Source: Monoplex corrugatus (taxonomy: Eukaryota; Mollusca; Gastropoda; Littorinimorpha; Ranellidae). Taken from it: DNA of 64,000 nt. The notes below the pieces were generated by a model, which was not told the origin of the DNA, did not search any database, and saw only the letters and a program-made list of their open reading frames with translations. A program made the position numbers and the translations under genes. The DNA is taken from positions 47,086,181 to 47,150,180 of the forward strand of contig CM060307.1 of the NCBI GenBank assembly GCA_030674185.1. Reading direction: 5' to 3'. The stretch's first letter is position 1; every line of letters begins with the position of its first letter. This document shows, one piece after another, positions 11,556-24,409 of this stretch.

Positions 11556-13019
11556 CTGCAAGAAGAAGAAGAAGAGTGTGATCTGTGTGATCTTTGCTGA
11601 CCTTTACAACTATTGACAGAAGACGGGAAAGAGCTTCTCATGATATGTAGCACTTTTTGAGATCATTCAAAGAAACTTTGGAGTAGCGACAAAAGGTAAA
11701 TAATACAATGCATTCATTTGTCATGACAAAGAATTTTCAAAACTGTGAAAACTTTTCTTCTTTCAGAGTGAACCGGGTTTTCCCTTGATCTGTTAAATTC
11801 TCTGACTGGGTTTCACACAAATGTAATTGTAATCTTCTTTCTTTGCTACTTAATAGATTCCCTAATTTTCATGCTTGCGATAAAATCTCAGACAAAGCAA
11901 GAAGATCACGCAATTCTTTGACTGCCTTTTTAACATTCTATACATTCCTGCTTTGAATCTCACTTCCGATATAAATATACCAATTTATTCATTTTATGCC
12001 ACTACAAATGTAACGGTCTAATTAATTTTAAACTATAAAAGAAACAGAGTATGCTTCCAATAACGATGTTAACAAATCTCAATGCAATGTATTGTAAGAT
12101 GAGTGAATTAATTCATGAAATTCATGAACAAAACACAGGCAAGTCACTTTTTGGCCTAAAAAATTGGGAAAGGAAAAAAGCAAACATTTAAGAGTGATTA
12201 CTGAGATTGTCCATGCACCTACTTGTCGCAGTTTGCTCAAGAATCAGTCACAGCAAGCAGTTGATACAAATAGACTACATCCATTATGTTAAATATTGTT
12301 ATATCAAATACACGTTCTGTTCTATTTTCATGTTTTTCTGGTTCATGTTTATTTGAATGCAGATGGTCACAATTATTTTCAAGTTTTCACCCACTAATGC
12401 CATGGGATGAAAATACAAAATAAACCTGAAAGATGCCATACACTTGTAGATAAACCCATAGATTTGGAGCAGTTCTGAGCTTCTACAAGAATAGTTAGTA
12501 TACAACTGCTTAAAGTCTCTCTAGTTTTAACCCTAATTTTACAGTTCCTAAGCCAGTATGAACTCTTACTGTTTTTCCTTACCTCTGCCAGTAACTGATG
12601 CACATTTGCATATATACATACTCATCAGCAGCCCCACTTATTCATACATGTCACTGTAACGTTTGAACTAACACAAACCCGATTCCTGCAAATTGCTTAC
12701 AAATGATTCCACAACTGTCCAACCCACCCATCCTTGCCTCTTACAAATAATTGAAGGGAGAGGTTCATTTCCCAGGTCCCTCCCTTGAAGGCCAAGTAGA
12801 CTTTTTGCCTTTCTGAAGTCTTGACCAAAAAAGAAGAAAAAAAATTATATATATGGGTGGTGCTCTAGCACAAAGTTCTCTACGGGGAAAGCAGAGCGAG
12901 TTTCACATGATAAATCCATACTGACAAAAAGATATGAATGTGAGTATGAATATATGAATATGAATATCTATACACCTACTGTGTGTGTGTGTATGTGTAC
13001 GTGAGACAGAGAGACGATG
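11556..13019. other. intron-like
   Basis: One small phase-1 frame of 38 codons follows an acceptor-like sequence near 12812, too short to support. Confidence 0.5.
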
Positions 13020-13265
13020 ACAACTTGGGTCAAGGGCCACAAACCTAACAGGCTGAGTGAACAACTTGGGTCAAGGGCCACAAACCTAACAGGCTGAGTG
13101 AACAACTTGGGTCAAGGGCCACAAACCTAACAGGCTGAGTGAACAACTTGGGTCAAGGGCCACAAACCTAACATGCTGAGTGAACAACTTGGGTCAGGGG
13201 TCACAAACCTAACAGGCTGAGTGAACAACTAGGGTCAAGGGTCACAAATCTAACAGGCTGAGTGT
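13020..13265. repeat. 41-base minisatellite, 6 copies
   Basis: The unit starts ACAACTTGGGTCAAGGGCCA and ends GGCTGAGTGA. The first four copies are almost identical and the last two carry point changes. Copies are contiguous with no spacers, so this is not a CRISPR array. Confidence 0.95.
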
Positions 13266-13278
13266 ACTCTGATTCAAA

Positions 13279-13287
13279 AGTGTGTGT

Positions 13288-13354
<67 letters not shown>
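13279..13354. repeat. (TG)n microsatellite
   Basis: Follows the 41-base minisatellite directly. Confidence 0.97.
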
Positions 13355-13357
<3 letters not shown>

Positions 13358-13638
13358 CACGCGCACATTGTGCATTGTGCAGTGCAACGAGCATGCTTTT
13401 GATATGGACTGTTTGTGCCATACAAGTGAAATTATTAATCTCATTATTATAAATATGTCAAATTTTCCACATCTATCGCCATCACTGAGAGCAAGGCAAG
13501 AGTAAGAGTACAGTATACAGACAGAACAGTGTTTACCAGAATTCAACAATTTGTGGTCGGAGGATGAGCACCACAGTGTCTTAAGTGCAGCTTATCCAAA
13601 AGTTGTCAAACAACCAAGTACTTAGACTGGATATTAAT

Positions 13639-13787
13639 TTAACCTTTTGACTCCCGTAGTCTATCCACCACCAGCTGCAGGAAGTTGATGGATAGGGTGA
13701 GGGAGTCAAAGGGTTACGTTTTTGCTTTGCTAGCATAGCTGACATTATGAGGTGCTGGAGGACAGGGTGTGGGAGTCAAAGGGTTAA
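13639..13787. mobile_element. TTAA palindromic element, copy 5 (short)
   Basis: Lacks one inner arm. It goes from the left outer arm directly into the CAGCTGCAGG centre, then the long right arm with GCTTTGCTAGCATAG. Confidence 0.78.
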
Positions 13788-13854
13788 TACCTCTCCTGTC
13801 CCTCAAACTTTGGAACTTTTTTGTCTCCCAACACCGAGATACACACATACATGT

Positions 13855-14015
13855 AAGAGAGAGAGAGGGGAGGGGGGGGGTGAAAGAAATGGGAGGGAGG
13901 AAGGGGGAGAAACAGACAGACAGAGACTGAGTTCAGATTTCAGGCGTGCAGAGAGAGCGAGAGGAAGAGAGAGAAAAGAGAGAGAGAAAGAGAGAGACAG
14001 AAAGAGAATAAAACA
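13855..14015. repeat. (GA)n-rich low-complexity block
   Basis: GA-rich with G runs and CAGACAGA. Confidence 0.92.
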
Positions 14016-14334
14016 AACAATACAGAATAAGACGTGACATATGAAAGTGTGTAGTTGTTTGGTTTTCATACTATGGGCTCTGCCCTTGAAATAACATGTA
14101 CATGTTACACAATAAAACTTTTTTGTCGTTGTACATCTATAATGTTTTATCATACATCTAACATAAACACAAACAACAAACAAAAACAAATTGGACATGG
14201 TTCTGTAATGAAAGGTGGTCTTTCACTATAAATGTGTTTGTAACTGATATAATGTAATGCAGCTGGCTAGTACTTTTTCTTTACAACAGATGTCCTGAAT
14301 CATATTCACCACTTCAGACAAATGCAAACAAAAA

Positions 14335-14620
14335 AGTCTGATTCCAAATTAAAACACTTTATTGTTTAACTAATGTCTAACACATGCATAAAATCATGAT
14401 GTACATGGGCCCTATTCCAAATTAAAGCAGGTGATTATCAACATAATGTCTAACACATGCATAAAACTTTAAAATTTTCAGTAAGTTTACTGCCAAATTA
14501 GAACACTTTACGTATTCTATGACACATGCATAAAACCTTAACAAATTAACACGGTCTAATTAAAACCAACAAAAAAAAGTCTATTTTCAAATTAAGACAA
14601 TTTGTTATTCATTTGAATGT
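14335..14620. repeat. degenerate repeats of about 70 bases
   Basis: Four diverged copies share CCAAATTAAAACACTTTA and AATGTCTAACACATGCATAA. They end about 80 bases before the mariner element. Confidence 0.75.
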
Positions 14621-14698
14621 CTATCATCACATCCAAGTTTAACAACTTAACAGAGTCTAATCGCGAAGTTCTTGTTCATTTTACAAATCTAAGATGTA

Positions 14699-15974
14699 CA
14701 AGGGTGAATCAAAAAGTAATGCCTTTCTTTAGTACAGGAACAATTACCGACACAGGAACATGTATAATACATCAAAATGAAGCTCAACATAGTCACCGTT
14801 TCTCTCAATAGCAAAGTTCCACTTCGAATGCGGGTATGTTGACTGTGCTTGGAACCACGTTTTCACTGCAGTTTGCATTTCCTCGTCACTGGCATAATGT
14901 TTGCCTCTCAAACCCTCTTTCATGGGGCTGAAGAGATGATAGTCTGAAGGCGCTAAGTCTGGTGAGTATGGAGGATGCCGTAAAGTTGTCCACCCGAATG
15001 AGGCGATTGTCTCGCTTATCCTGATGCTTGTGTGTGGTCGAGCATTGTCATGCAGAAGAAGGACATTATCGATTTGCAAATTGGGTCTCACTCGTCGGAT
15101 TCTTGCTCTGAGCCTCGTCAGGGTCTAAATGCATGCCTATGTTTATTGTTTCTCCTCTTGGCAAGAAATCAACAAGAATGACACCTTGAGCATCCCAAAA
15201 AACAGTCGCCATTTTTCCAGCTGACTTTTCCGTCTTGAACTTTTTCGGTTTTGGTGATGTAGGGTGGCGCCATTCCGTTGACAGTCTCTTTGATTCCGGT
15301 TCATAATGGTGAATCCATGTTTCATCACTGGTAACAAGCCTTCCAAAGAAAGTGTTGTCTCTTTGACTTTGTTCAAGAAGTTCAGTGCAGACATTGACCC
15401 TGTCAGTCTTGCGTTCGGTTGTCAGCTCTCCGGTACCCAACAGGCACACACATTTGAAAACCCAAGTGATTCAACAATAATATAAGCACTTCCATGGCTC
15501 ACTTCAAGGTTTTCTGCCAACTCCTCAAGAGTTATGCACCTTTCTTCTCTAATCAGAGCATCTGCTTTTGTTTTATTGCAGGATTCACAGAAGTGGACGG
15601 ACGGCCAGAACGGGGTTTATCGGTTACGCTCGCAGTTCCCACCTTTTTATCATTCAGACGACAGACCCACCTGCGAACATTGCTATAATCTAAGGTATTC
15701 TCCTTATACACATTCTGTAATCGTCTGTGAATGTTCACATGAGTTTCCCCCTCAGCGACAAGGAATTCAATCACTGCTCTTTGTTTTTGACGCAGCTCTA
15801 AGGGGGCAGCCATTTTGAATTTTCCTCACACATCTATGAACCGGAAACATACCAAACAAAATATTTCAGTCCGTAACAGTTATAATCATTTGTAACTGAG
15901 GAACATTTCAAGTAATTTTATCAAAAACTTCGTCTGAAATAAACAAAATGACATTACTTTTTGACTCACCCTCG
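14699..15974 (-). mobile_element. mariner-type DNA transposon, nearly complete
   Basis: A 1276-base element flanked by TA on both sides (14697-14698 and 15975-15976). Its ends are inverted repeats: the left end AGGGTGAATCAAAAAGTAATG matches the reverse complement of the right end with one difference over 21 bases. The size, TA target and Mos1-like transposase place it in Tc1/mariner, mariner branch. It lies in the intron between the homeodomain exon and the 11.3-17.1 kb motif exons, in the same orientation as the array. Confidence 0.9.
14744..15813 (-). pseudogene. mariner transposase, broken by frameshifts
   Basis: The start ATG at 15813 opens an 86-residue frame with the Mos1/SETMAR-type N-terminal helix-turn-helix (RQKQRAVIEFLVAEGE, then NVRRWVCRLND). 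The next part continues in another frame (15449-15066) with the first catalytic Asp in SDETWIHHYEPESK. A third frame (15091-14744) holds the second Asp in LLHDNARPH and the third in HPPYSPDLAPSDYHLF, giving the mariner D,D34D pattern. The three pieces overlap or abut out of frame, so no full-length enzyme can be read. It is probably inactive. Divergence of the inverted repeats is low, so the insertion is not very old. Confidence 0.88.
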
Positions 15975-16380
15975 TATGTAAACCTTTCTTTTTAAAACAT
16001 CATATACCTCACAAAATAACATTAGAATAATCAGAATGTACTGAACAAAATCACCACCCACGAAAGATGTCTCACAGTTTACAATAATCTTTTTAAAGAT
16101 TTTAACATATACATAAAAAATGAAACAAAGGAAGGAAAGAAAAACTGAAAGAAAAATCATCACAATATGTGGACAAAAGAACAGGTATGACTTCCATACT
16201 GGCTTTCGGAAATGAACCAAGGACACGCAGGTTCTGAAAATGTCTGTATCCTTATAATTTACTTGACACTTGTACTTTAAGCATACAAGATATCACACGG
16301 ACACACTAATGCACAGCAATTAAAAATTGTCATGCTTATTGTATTCATACACACTTGTACACATTCATGATTCAAGCAAG

Positions 16381-16417
<37 letters not shown>

Positions 16418-16517
16418 AATACGATTCTGGGGGGGGGGGTTTGAAATACACATGTAACTTCTGCAGGCCTTAGTAAGAGCGCTCTCTCTCTCTCTCTCCT
16501 CCTCTCTCTCTCACCCA

Positions 16518-16560
<43 letters not shown>

Positions 16561-17092
16561 GCAAACACAAACGCACACATACATATGCACACACACACAT
16601 AATGATGCACGCACTGACACAAACATGCATCATCTGATATCACTTGAGGTAACCATGAAAAGATGTTAAATGAAAAGACAAACACGCACACTGTACTGTT
16701 GTATCACCTGTCTTTGTTAGGATGTATCAAACACAAAATGTCTGCTCAGTTATGCATTCTGTAATAGGGACCAGGATAACAGACGGTATTTCTACATCTT
16801 TCTGTCTGAGTGGCACAGCTTCCAAAACTACTAGCGGGGGTTTTGAAAGCGGAGTTACAAGGATGAATAAAGCCATGAAAATTCTGAACAGGTTTTCCTT
16901 TTCATAGCAGTTAAGAATAAACTTACCTAACGGCATGACATGATTATTTCGATTCAAGTAATCACACCAAGTGTTCTTCTGTTTTCATACTTTTACAACC
17001 CTAAAATCAAAGACCAAAAAACAACACCCCCACCCCACCCCCAGATTCACAAGTACTGTATGTCTTTCATGAAATAGGGTAGACCTACATCA
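15975..17092. other. intron-like
   Basis: A hydrophobic minus-strand frame running into the mariner end at 15966-16226 is A/T-driven. No exon is supported. Confidence 0.5.
16382..16620. repeat. (CA)n, poly(G) and (CT)n microsatellites
   Basis: Three runs at 16382-16412, 16430-16439 and 16480-16555, then scattered CA. Confidence 0.93.
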
Positions 17093-17316
17093 CTATCTTC
17101 TCTCTTTCAGTTTAGCTTTATATCTCTGATCATACTCCCGTTGCCTTTCCTTGTACAGCTGCCGCAGCTGGGGATCTCTTTTCATCTTCTCCCGGTAACG
17201 ACGCACACTTTCTATCTGTCTCTCCCTTCGACAAAGGTCCAGACCGAAGGAAGATCGATCGTGGGCTTCAGGATTCATGGGCAGATGGTGAGCTGGAAGG
17301 CCCCCTGGCAACCAGA
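17093..17316 (-). CDS. alternative terminal exon, basic RYR motif (copy D)
   Basis: The acceptor AG at 17318-17317 follows TTCTTGTTTTTC, and entry is phase 1. It encodes about 74 residues. The linker begins WLPGGLPAHHLP, recalling the WFATTHPALNYLG start of the exon at 4.0 kb, so these two may be sisters. The motif at residues 37-73 reads SVRRYREKMKRDPQLRQLY, then KERQREYDQRYKAKLK, and the stop follows after ERR. Tyr at position 16 of the motif is Arg here. The invariant Pro and Gln are kept. Confidence 0.83.
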
Positions 17317-18534
17317 CTGAAAAACAAGAACACCCTGGTGATCCTTTGATATCGTCACACCACTGCCATAGGGTGATACACTGTTTGCTCACTGACATTC
17401 CTGTTTCCAACCATCCTTTATTTCAGATCCTGCATTGAGTGCTTCTGTCAAAGATGCAAGTATCTATATAATAGTTAATGGTTATGTCCAGCAACTGATA
17501 CGTTTGTATAATTCTGTTCTGGTAGTTTTCTCCAATGACAGACATTCCTCTATTTAAATGCATATTTGTGTGTGACTGGATCAGTGGATGGTTGTTAGCA
17601 ATTCACTGTTTCACAGTTCTCTTTAAAACGTTCTCCTTCACCATATTCACCTGTACTATTAATATTTTCTTTCAGAAATGCGGTTTGGGTTAAATTAATG
17701 TAAAAGATTTTCTCCAAATGAGAAATTTCCGTTTGTTAATGAGTTCATACAGTGAACAAATCAATGTTCTCTTTGCCAGATATCACTTAGACTTGCAATT
17801 AAAGAGCAAGAAAATGTGTAAGAAAGGTATGTATTTGTGTAAGAATGCTTTAAACCTGATAATGTTTGTTGAAAGACCATATCGTACCAGTGATACATAT
17901 TTATGCAAAATTCAGTGACACACCAAACACTGCAAATCAATGACAAAAATAACAAGAAAGTCTGGCCATTATTATAAATCTCCTTTTCTGTGATTTATAA
18001 GCATGTCTTCAGCAATGTTTCTTTTAAAAAACAACTAATCTCAATGAAAATTTTTTCATCAGTTTCCAAGCAGCATCAAACATCTGATGTACACATTTGT
18101 TATAAATCAGTTCATAAATAACCAAGATATACGTATTTATTCATTTTTACATTTTTAATAACAGTGGACAACATGCATTTATTTGAACAGAATGCTATAC
18201 AACCAAGACCTAAACTCAGTATGTAGTCTAAACTTGGTCAAAATCGTTTGAAAATAGACTAACACTTGTAACACATGCTTCAGTGTAGTTTTGAGCTTAA
18301 CCTCTATGTCTTAATGAATGAAATTTGCAGGAAAAAAACTTTGTCCAACAGCACTACACATTTGTCCTCGATTTAGCTAAAATCCACACCTGAACAACAG
18401 AGATTTCTTCTGGAAAATATTTTCTTACTTTGGGGCACCTACTTACACGATTAAATACTGGATCATCTTTATGCAGTTGTGACAAATCATTGGAAGACTT
18501 GTAAACCAAAATATCAAATAAAAAATCTATAAAC

Positions 18535-18690
18535 AGCTGAAATATGCTTGTAAACTTTTTTTACGCAGACATACAAATGCAGATCTCTGACATGTAAACC
18601 TTTTTTTTTTTTTGCAGACATACAAATGCAGATCCTCTAATATGTAAACTTTTTTTTCGCAGACATACAAATGCGGATCCTCTAATATCA
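18535..18690. repeat. three tandem copies of a 54-base unit
   Basis: Each unit has CGCAGACATACAAATGCAGAT followed by TGTAAAC and a T run of variable length. Confidence 0.8.
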
Positions 18691-18959
18691 AAATAGCATT
18701 TTTATTTGTGCAGTATTACCAATATTTTTCAAATCTCCTGTTTTAAAATGGTAAGACTTTAAGGAAATAGATTTTAAGGAAAGAACACTTAAATATGGAC
18801 AACATTCAGGTACACCACAAAGGAATTATTTTCTCACTATGGTCTAAAAGTAGAAGAGGGCTTTCAAGTTAATACAGATGGGTCAGAACAGATCAATGAG
18901 AAGACACGCTAACAACATAGCAGATTGAAATGACAGAAAATTAAAGAACTGAAATCTTA

Positions 18960-19039
18960 CATCTTCAAGGTGAATCTATTATTCTGCTAACAGTTTCATC
19001 ATCTTCAAGGTGAATCTATTATTCTGCTAACAGTTTCAT
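18960..19039. repeat. 40-base direct duplication
   Basis: CATCTTCAAGGTGAATCTAT... ending AACAGTTTCAT occurs twice back to back with no differences, pointing to a very recent event. Confidence 0.92.
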
Positions 19040-19403
19040 AAGTGCAGCACAAAGTAGAAAAGATATTGCTCTAGTCAGATCTTTGAAAATTGGAATAAGC
19101 TATGAATAGATGATACAACACTCAATGGCACTGCTAATATAATGAATGCCCACACATAAATGAAGTTTTTGTCTTTCACATACTGCCCGTTAAAGCACAC
19201 ACCCTGCCATATTTGAGCTACCATGCCAGTTCTGGCTACTAAACACGAGAATACATTCCTTAACTATGAAAAAACACAACTGGTCTGGAACACTCAATAA
19301 CTGATGACAGGTTTTTGATGGTATGTCTGCACATTCACAACTGCACTCTGTAGATCCAAGACAGATACATGATCTGTCTCACTGTTTTGGTATGCAAACA
19401 TTC

Positions 19404-19693
19404 CTAATCCTGTTTATTCAATGACTCATGATGTTGTTCTTGTGATGCCCTATCCTCAGCAAGCTTTGCCAGATTCATGGTTTTGGTAATGTGAGGCAGC
19501 TTATGCTCCTTCTTCCACTTCATCCGCCGGTTCTGGAACCAGATCTTCAGCTGCCGGTCACTCAGATTCAGCGCACGCCCCATCTCTAAGCGGCGGCGAG
19601 GCGTCAGATACTTGTTGGTGTGGAACTCTTTTTCCAATTCCAGGATCTGATATGGGGTGTACATGGTCCGGTACCGTCTGGTTTCTTCGCCCT
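19404..19693 (-). CDS. homeodomain terminal exon, ANTP/Hox-like
   Basis: Encodes a full 60-residue homeodomain. In standard numbering it has R5, Y8, L16, F20, W48, F49, Q50, N51 and R53; helix 3 reads [15 protein letters not shown] and helix 1 [11 protein letters not shown]48/F49/N51/R53 are the DNA-contact and core residues of functional homeodomains, and Q50 with YQ-LELEKEF points to the ANTP/Hox group. It is divergent (T22, P28, [13 protein letters not shown]), so I do not assign a Hox paralogy group. The chosen acceptor is AG at 19695-19694 after CTGCTTGTGCCTGTGGTTGC. A second AG at 19728-19727 would add 11 residues. Both give phase 1, as in the rest of the array. About 30 residues follow the homeodomain before the stop. 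It could be exon 2 of a separate Hox-like gene, but no exon 1 is visible and it lies inside the array on the same strand. Confidence 0.88.
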
Positions 19694-20810
19694 CTGCAAC
19701 CACAGGCACAAGCAGGCGTTTAGCTTCTGAAGCCACATCAACAGCAAACCACTTTGCAATGGATCATCTGTTCATAAGCTGCCATACAGCCTTCTCCCCT
19801 CCCGACCTCTATTCTCACCACTTCCATCTGCTGATTGGGAATTGGGACAGAGTAGGAACTTTGTAGAGATAGTTACCTAACATCAATGCAAATGCATATA
19901 TATGTATTTACAATTGGACAACTGGCCAGCTGTAGTGTGTACGAGGTATAAATCAAAGTAACTGGTTTTAAAATTTTGCTTTTGTAGCTGTGCACATACA
20001 GTATCACGTAATTAATTACAGATGGATTACCACATCCAGACCAGAGCTGCAGAGCTGTACTGCTGGCACTGTGTAAGTGCAAATCATCATCAGTGGTGGA
20101 GAGAGGATGAAACATACAGAAGTGTATGGACTATGATGATAGTGATTATGACAATGACAATTATGTTAAAAGACTACTACAAACTCAAATCCAGAAAATG
20201 ACAAAGAACGCATGATAACTTTTAAACAGCAGTTTAATGATTCCCCTACACTGGCTACAGCAATTGCTCTTCGACACCATCAAAATGAATCCCATTACAA
20301 ACTGCAGTCAATGTTTGTTACTATGTAGGGGTAAAAAATATTCAAAAGTTCGTTTCTTCCTGTCTTTTGTTTGTTTCATGGCATTTTTAATACAACAAAA
20401 AGATTTATAAACGTAAAAGGACATTTAGTCTGAAGATGCAAAACAAGACACAAATACTACAACTGCAGTAGCAAATTTCTTGTATTCTTTTAACATTTTT
20501 TCATCTTTTGCTGCACTTGGTTTGAAGTGGTGGGATGTGTGCTGTCTTCATCATGCAGCTTAGTAGTGGTAGATAATGTGTGTTAACTAATGTTGCGTTT
20601 CCCTTTTCTGCAGGAACTTACAGTTTCATTTATTTCATTTTCACATGCAAATAAATAACATAAATCATTATTTATCTGAGCAAGGCATTCCAAATGGTAT
20701 TCAGTGAGCCTATAATTATGTACACTGCATCAGTTTTGTTTGTTTTTACATTGCTGTTCTTTTGAGGGGATGTGCTTTTATGCAGAAATCAACTGAATTT
20801 CTCTCCTCCT

Positions 20811-21055
20811 CTGCCCCCCCCCCCCCCCCCCCACCCCCCCTCTTTCTATTTGGTCTTGTCTGATCTTTTTGTTCCTTTACTCTTAGGTCGCTTTTTTGAT
20901 ATACTTTACTTCATGATGATGATGGTAACATTCCTATGTGTTCTGTCTCAGTCTCTTGCATGATACACACACACACACACACACACGATCGCGCGCTTGC
21001 GCGCACATGTGTGCATTCATGTAAACACACATGCATGCGTACATGCCATCATCAA

Positions 21056-21120
<65 letters not shown>

Positions 21121-21135
21121 GAGAGAGAGAAACAG
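20811..21135. repeat. poly(C) and (CA)n microsatellites
   Basis: C-run at 20814-20840. CA runs at 20965-20986 and 21057-21118, with a GCGCGC core. Confidence 0.92.
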
Positions 21136-22454
21136 AGATGTACTAATATTATCATTGTAAGTACAAATGTAATTTTCATACATGTATGTGAATGTGTATA
21201 TGAGTCATTCTCCTGGAGACTGGTCAGTTGTGACCACTGCTTTTAAGACGCCACTATAAAATTATTTTTGAAAAATAAACTTACGGTATTGTACTTCGTT
21301 TGTAAAATGCTCCAGTAATTAAAGAAAATGAAAAGAAAAGTTTGTGTGTTTCATATTTTTTACTCTACAGCACTTCTTGTTGGAAAAATGAGCAATTTCT
21401 GTAGCTAGACTTGTGACAAGAGTTCGAACTGGTAGATAGATCTCAATTACTTCCTACACACATGACCGAAATCAACACAACCTGTTTCGACAATGAAGAA
21501 AGAATGTCAATGTGTCTCTGACATCAATTTTTACTGCATAGTATCCATGGATGATTGATATATGCTCAGCGATTGATCAGTGTCCCGCGCATTTCATACG
21601 GTGTCTTCACTGTAGCAATAACTCAAGTTAAGTCGTGCCTTTAAAATAGAAGGCACTGGGAATTTCCGATGTGATTCATTAAAAACACAAACATTTTTCA
21701 TGGTGATTCACGTCAATAAGTGACATGAGAGAGAAGAGGAGACTGAGAAATAATCACTTGATTACGAATTGTGGGCATGGCGTTTTCAAAACCACGAAAC
21801 ACTCGAGACAGAGGATCTATTTCGTCAACTTCCCTGAACTTTGACCGACCCTGATGTATGAATCTCATTTCCCTCCCTCGCAGCAGGATTTTGCACTACT
21901 TCTCAAAGGATATGTCATTATTCTGTATATTTTGAAAAATATCACTTCACTGGCCATTTTAACAAGCACATAAATGCCCTTTCGGTGTCTCATGTAACAC
22001 ATGAGACACTGCAGGATGATGAAACATTTTATCATATTTCACCAAGTTTCAACTATTGTGTCAATTTATGCATTACAGTTCTGTATACTACAAATATCAA
22101 GCTTTCATTTTCAGTTATCATTAAAAAAAAAATGGGGGGGGGGGGGGTTATTTGTCATGTCACAATACTGACCAGTCTTCAGGAGAATGACCCATATACA
22201 CTATTATATATTAACTGGACTCTTCTCTCCAATTTCCACGCTGTCCTTCTTCTTACTCTTCCTTGTATTCTTTCCTTGATTTTTTTGCATTTTATGTTAT
22301 CCCCTTATGTACTTTTTGTGTTGTAGTGGTAGTTGTAAGCAAATCTATGCTTGTATATTAGCAACAGGTTTCAAAAATTGTTTTTAGTTAACAGCTTTTT
22401 CCTTTTGAAAAAAATAAGTCACTGTGCTTGTCATACAAGCGCACACACGCGAAT

Positions 22455-22507
22455 GTGTGTGTGTGTGTGTATACGTGTGCGCACATGGTGTGTGTGTGTA
22501 TGTGTGC

Positions 22508-22547
<40 letters not shown>

Positions 22548-22580
22548 AGACAGACAGACAGACAGAGGCAGAGTGTGTGT

Positions 22581-22671
<91 letters not shown>

Positions 22672-22807
22672 TGTGCGTGTATACATGTGCATACATGTGT
22701 GCATGTGTGCGTGTGCATGTGTGCTGGTGTTTGTTCTTTCATTTATTGTCTTTTCACTTCATGTTATGTTAGCGTGTGTATGTGTGCATGTACACTTGCA
22801 TGTTTTC

Positions 22808-22892
<85 letters not shown>

Positions 22893-22905
22893 GCGTGTGC
22901 GTACA
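22455..22905. repeat. long (TG)n/(GA)n block
   Basis: GA at 22507-22560, TG at 22574-22670 and TG at 22810-22888. Long Cys-Val and Thr-His frames here are artefacts. Confidence 0.97.
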
Positions 22906-23518
22906 TTGTCCGTTTGTGCACTTCTGCATGCATATGTTCCCATGCTTGCACACATCATTGGCTGTGGTCTATTCAATTCAACTGGTGCTGTTTACAGGAC
23001 AACCAACAGTACAGATCATCTCGTTTATACCCAAGTATATTATTTGTTACCTGTCTTCACAAAATTGCCAATTAGTTGCATATTTCCCATTCTCAGTTTT
23101 ACCTACCAGGAAAAAAGTTCTGCCTCTAAGCTTACAATGACATGAATTTTATTTCTCTATTGAGAAAATTGACAGAGATATGGTGTTTTAAAACCACGTA
23201 AATGCAGATTTGGTCATTTCGAAAAGACAAGTTTCAAACATTTTGATCACTCAACTGATTACTCAGCAACAGGTCTAAATCTCAACAAAACTTATTAAGA
23301 ACTTTGTAATTAGACAAAATACAACCTGATACTTTTATGCGTTCAGTGATTGTTGGTGTTCTTTATAGTTTATCTTTAGTTATCAAAATCGTACAATTGT
23401 AGGCCTAGAAAATAGTAAAATCACTAAAATCATCTTTCTGAATATCAAGATTTATTCTTTGCAAAAATTAATGGAAAATGACAGAACGGACAGCTATGCA
23501 CCTAAAACTGCTGAAATT

Positions 23519-23710
23519 TTAAACCTTTGACTCCCTTACCCTATCTACTAGCATCCTGGATCATCATCAATGATAACAAAGCAAAAACTTAACCCTCTGA
23601 CTCCCTCACCCTATCCACCAGCTTCTGGCAGAGCTAGTGGATAGTGCAAGGGAGTCAAAGGGTTAAGTTTTTGCAGCTGGTGGATAGGGTGCAGGAGTCA
23701 AAAGGGTTAA
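23519..23710. mobile_element. TTAA palindromic element, copy 6
   Basis: Full length with all four arms, the outer left arm of the CATCCTGGAT type. Copy 7 follows 210 bases later. Confidence 0.8.
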
Positions 23711-23919
23711 CTGTCACTACCTGATCCCTGACCACTTTTCCAGGCCTTTAGTACACCTCAGTCTGTGCAATTAATTGGTGATTTGGTCCAAACAGGTCAC
23801 AGATACTACAATACATGTATCAACAGACAATGACAACAGAACAGAAACACATTCCATCACCATACACCATTTACTGCCATAAGCATTGAAATGACCAATT
23901 TTTTTTTGCAATACAATGT

Positions 23920-24092
23920 TTCAATCCTTTGACTCCCACACTCACTCTACCACTGCAAAAACTTGACCCTTTTGATTCCCTCATCCTAACCACCACCTTC
24001 ATGCAAGAAGTTGGAAGAGGGGTTCTTTGCTTTGTTAGCATGGTTGGCAATGCAGAATGCTGGTGGACAGGGTGTGAGAATCAAATGGTTAA
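23920..24092. mobile_element. TTAA palindromic element, copy 7 (degenerate)
   Basis: The left terminus is TCAATCCTTTGACTCCC and the right terminus is ATGGTTAA. The inner arms are eroded. Confidence 0.7.
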
Positions 24093-24409
24093 GAATAATA
24101 AGCCAACTGTGACAATTTTAAACCAAACACATGACTACATCAGGAACTATTTTCCCCTCAGGAAGACAGACACTATATTTCAGTCAACATCATCTCGGGC
24201 TTCTGATGCTTCACAAACTTTGATTGTCATAATAAATACTACAACTACTACTATTAATAATAATTACAGTATTCATATGGCACCAAATCTTGACAATTCC
24301 CATCAAAGTGCACTCATGCACCAGGCATATGCATACAAAAAAAAAAATGACAAAGACCACCTTACAATATTTAATACACAGACTGAGGGACAGAAGCAGT
24401 TGTAGAATT

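Larger units (their letters stand above)
19727..23518. other. intron-like, microsatellite-rich
   Basis: Upstream intron of the homeodomain exon. No second homeobox exon or hexapeptide-like sequence was recognised here. Confidence 0.5.

Noticed and set aside
13020..13265. Regular 41-base repeats suggesting a CRISPR array
   Set aside because: Copies are contiguous without unique spacers, and the DNA is from an animal.
15966..16226. Hydrophobic minus-strand frame that looks like a membrane protein
   Set aside because: A/T-driven composition, and the frame ends inside the mariner terminal repeat.
22351..23145. Very long open frames of Cys-Val or Thr-His repeats on both strands (also at 35, 45-46, 54 and 62 kb)
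   Set aside because: They are translations of (TG)n/(CA)n microsatellites, open in every frame, with no domain.
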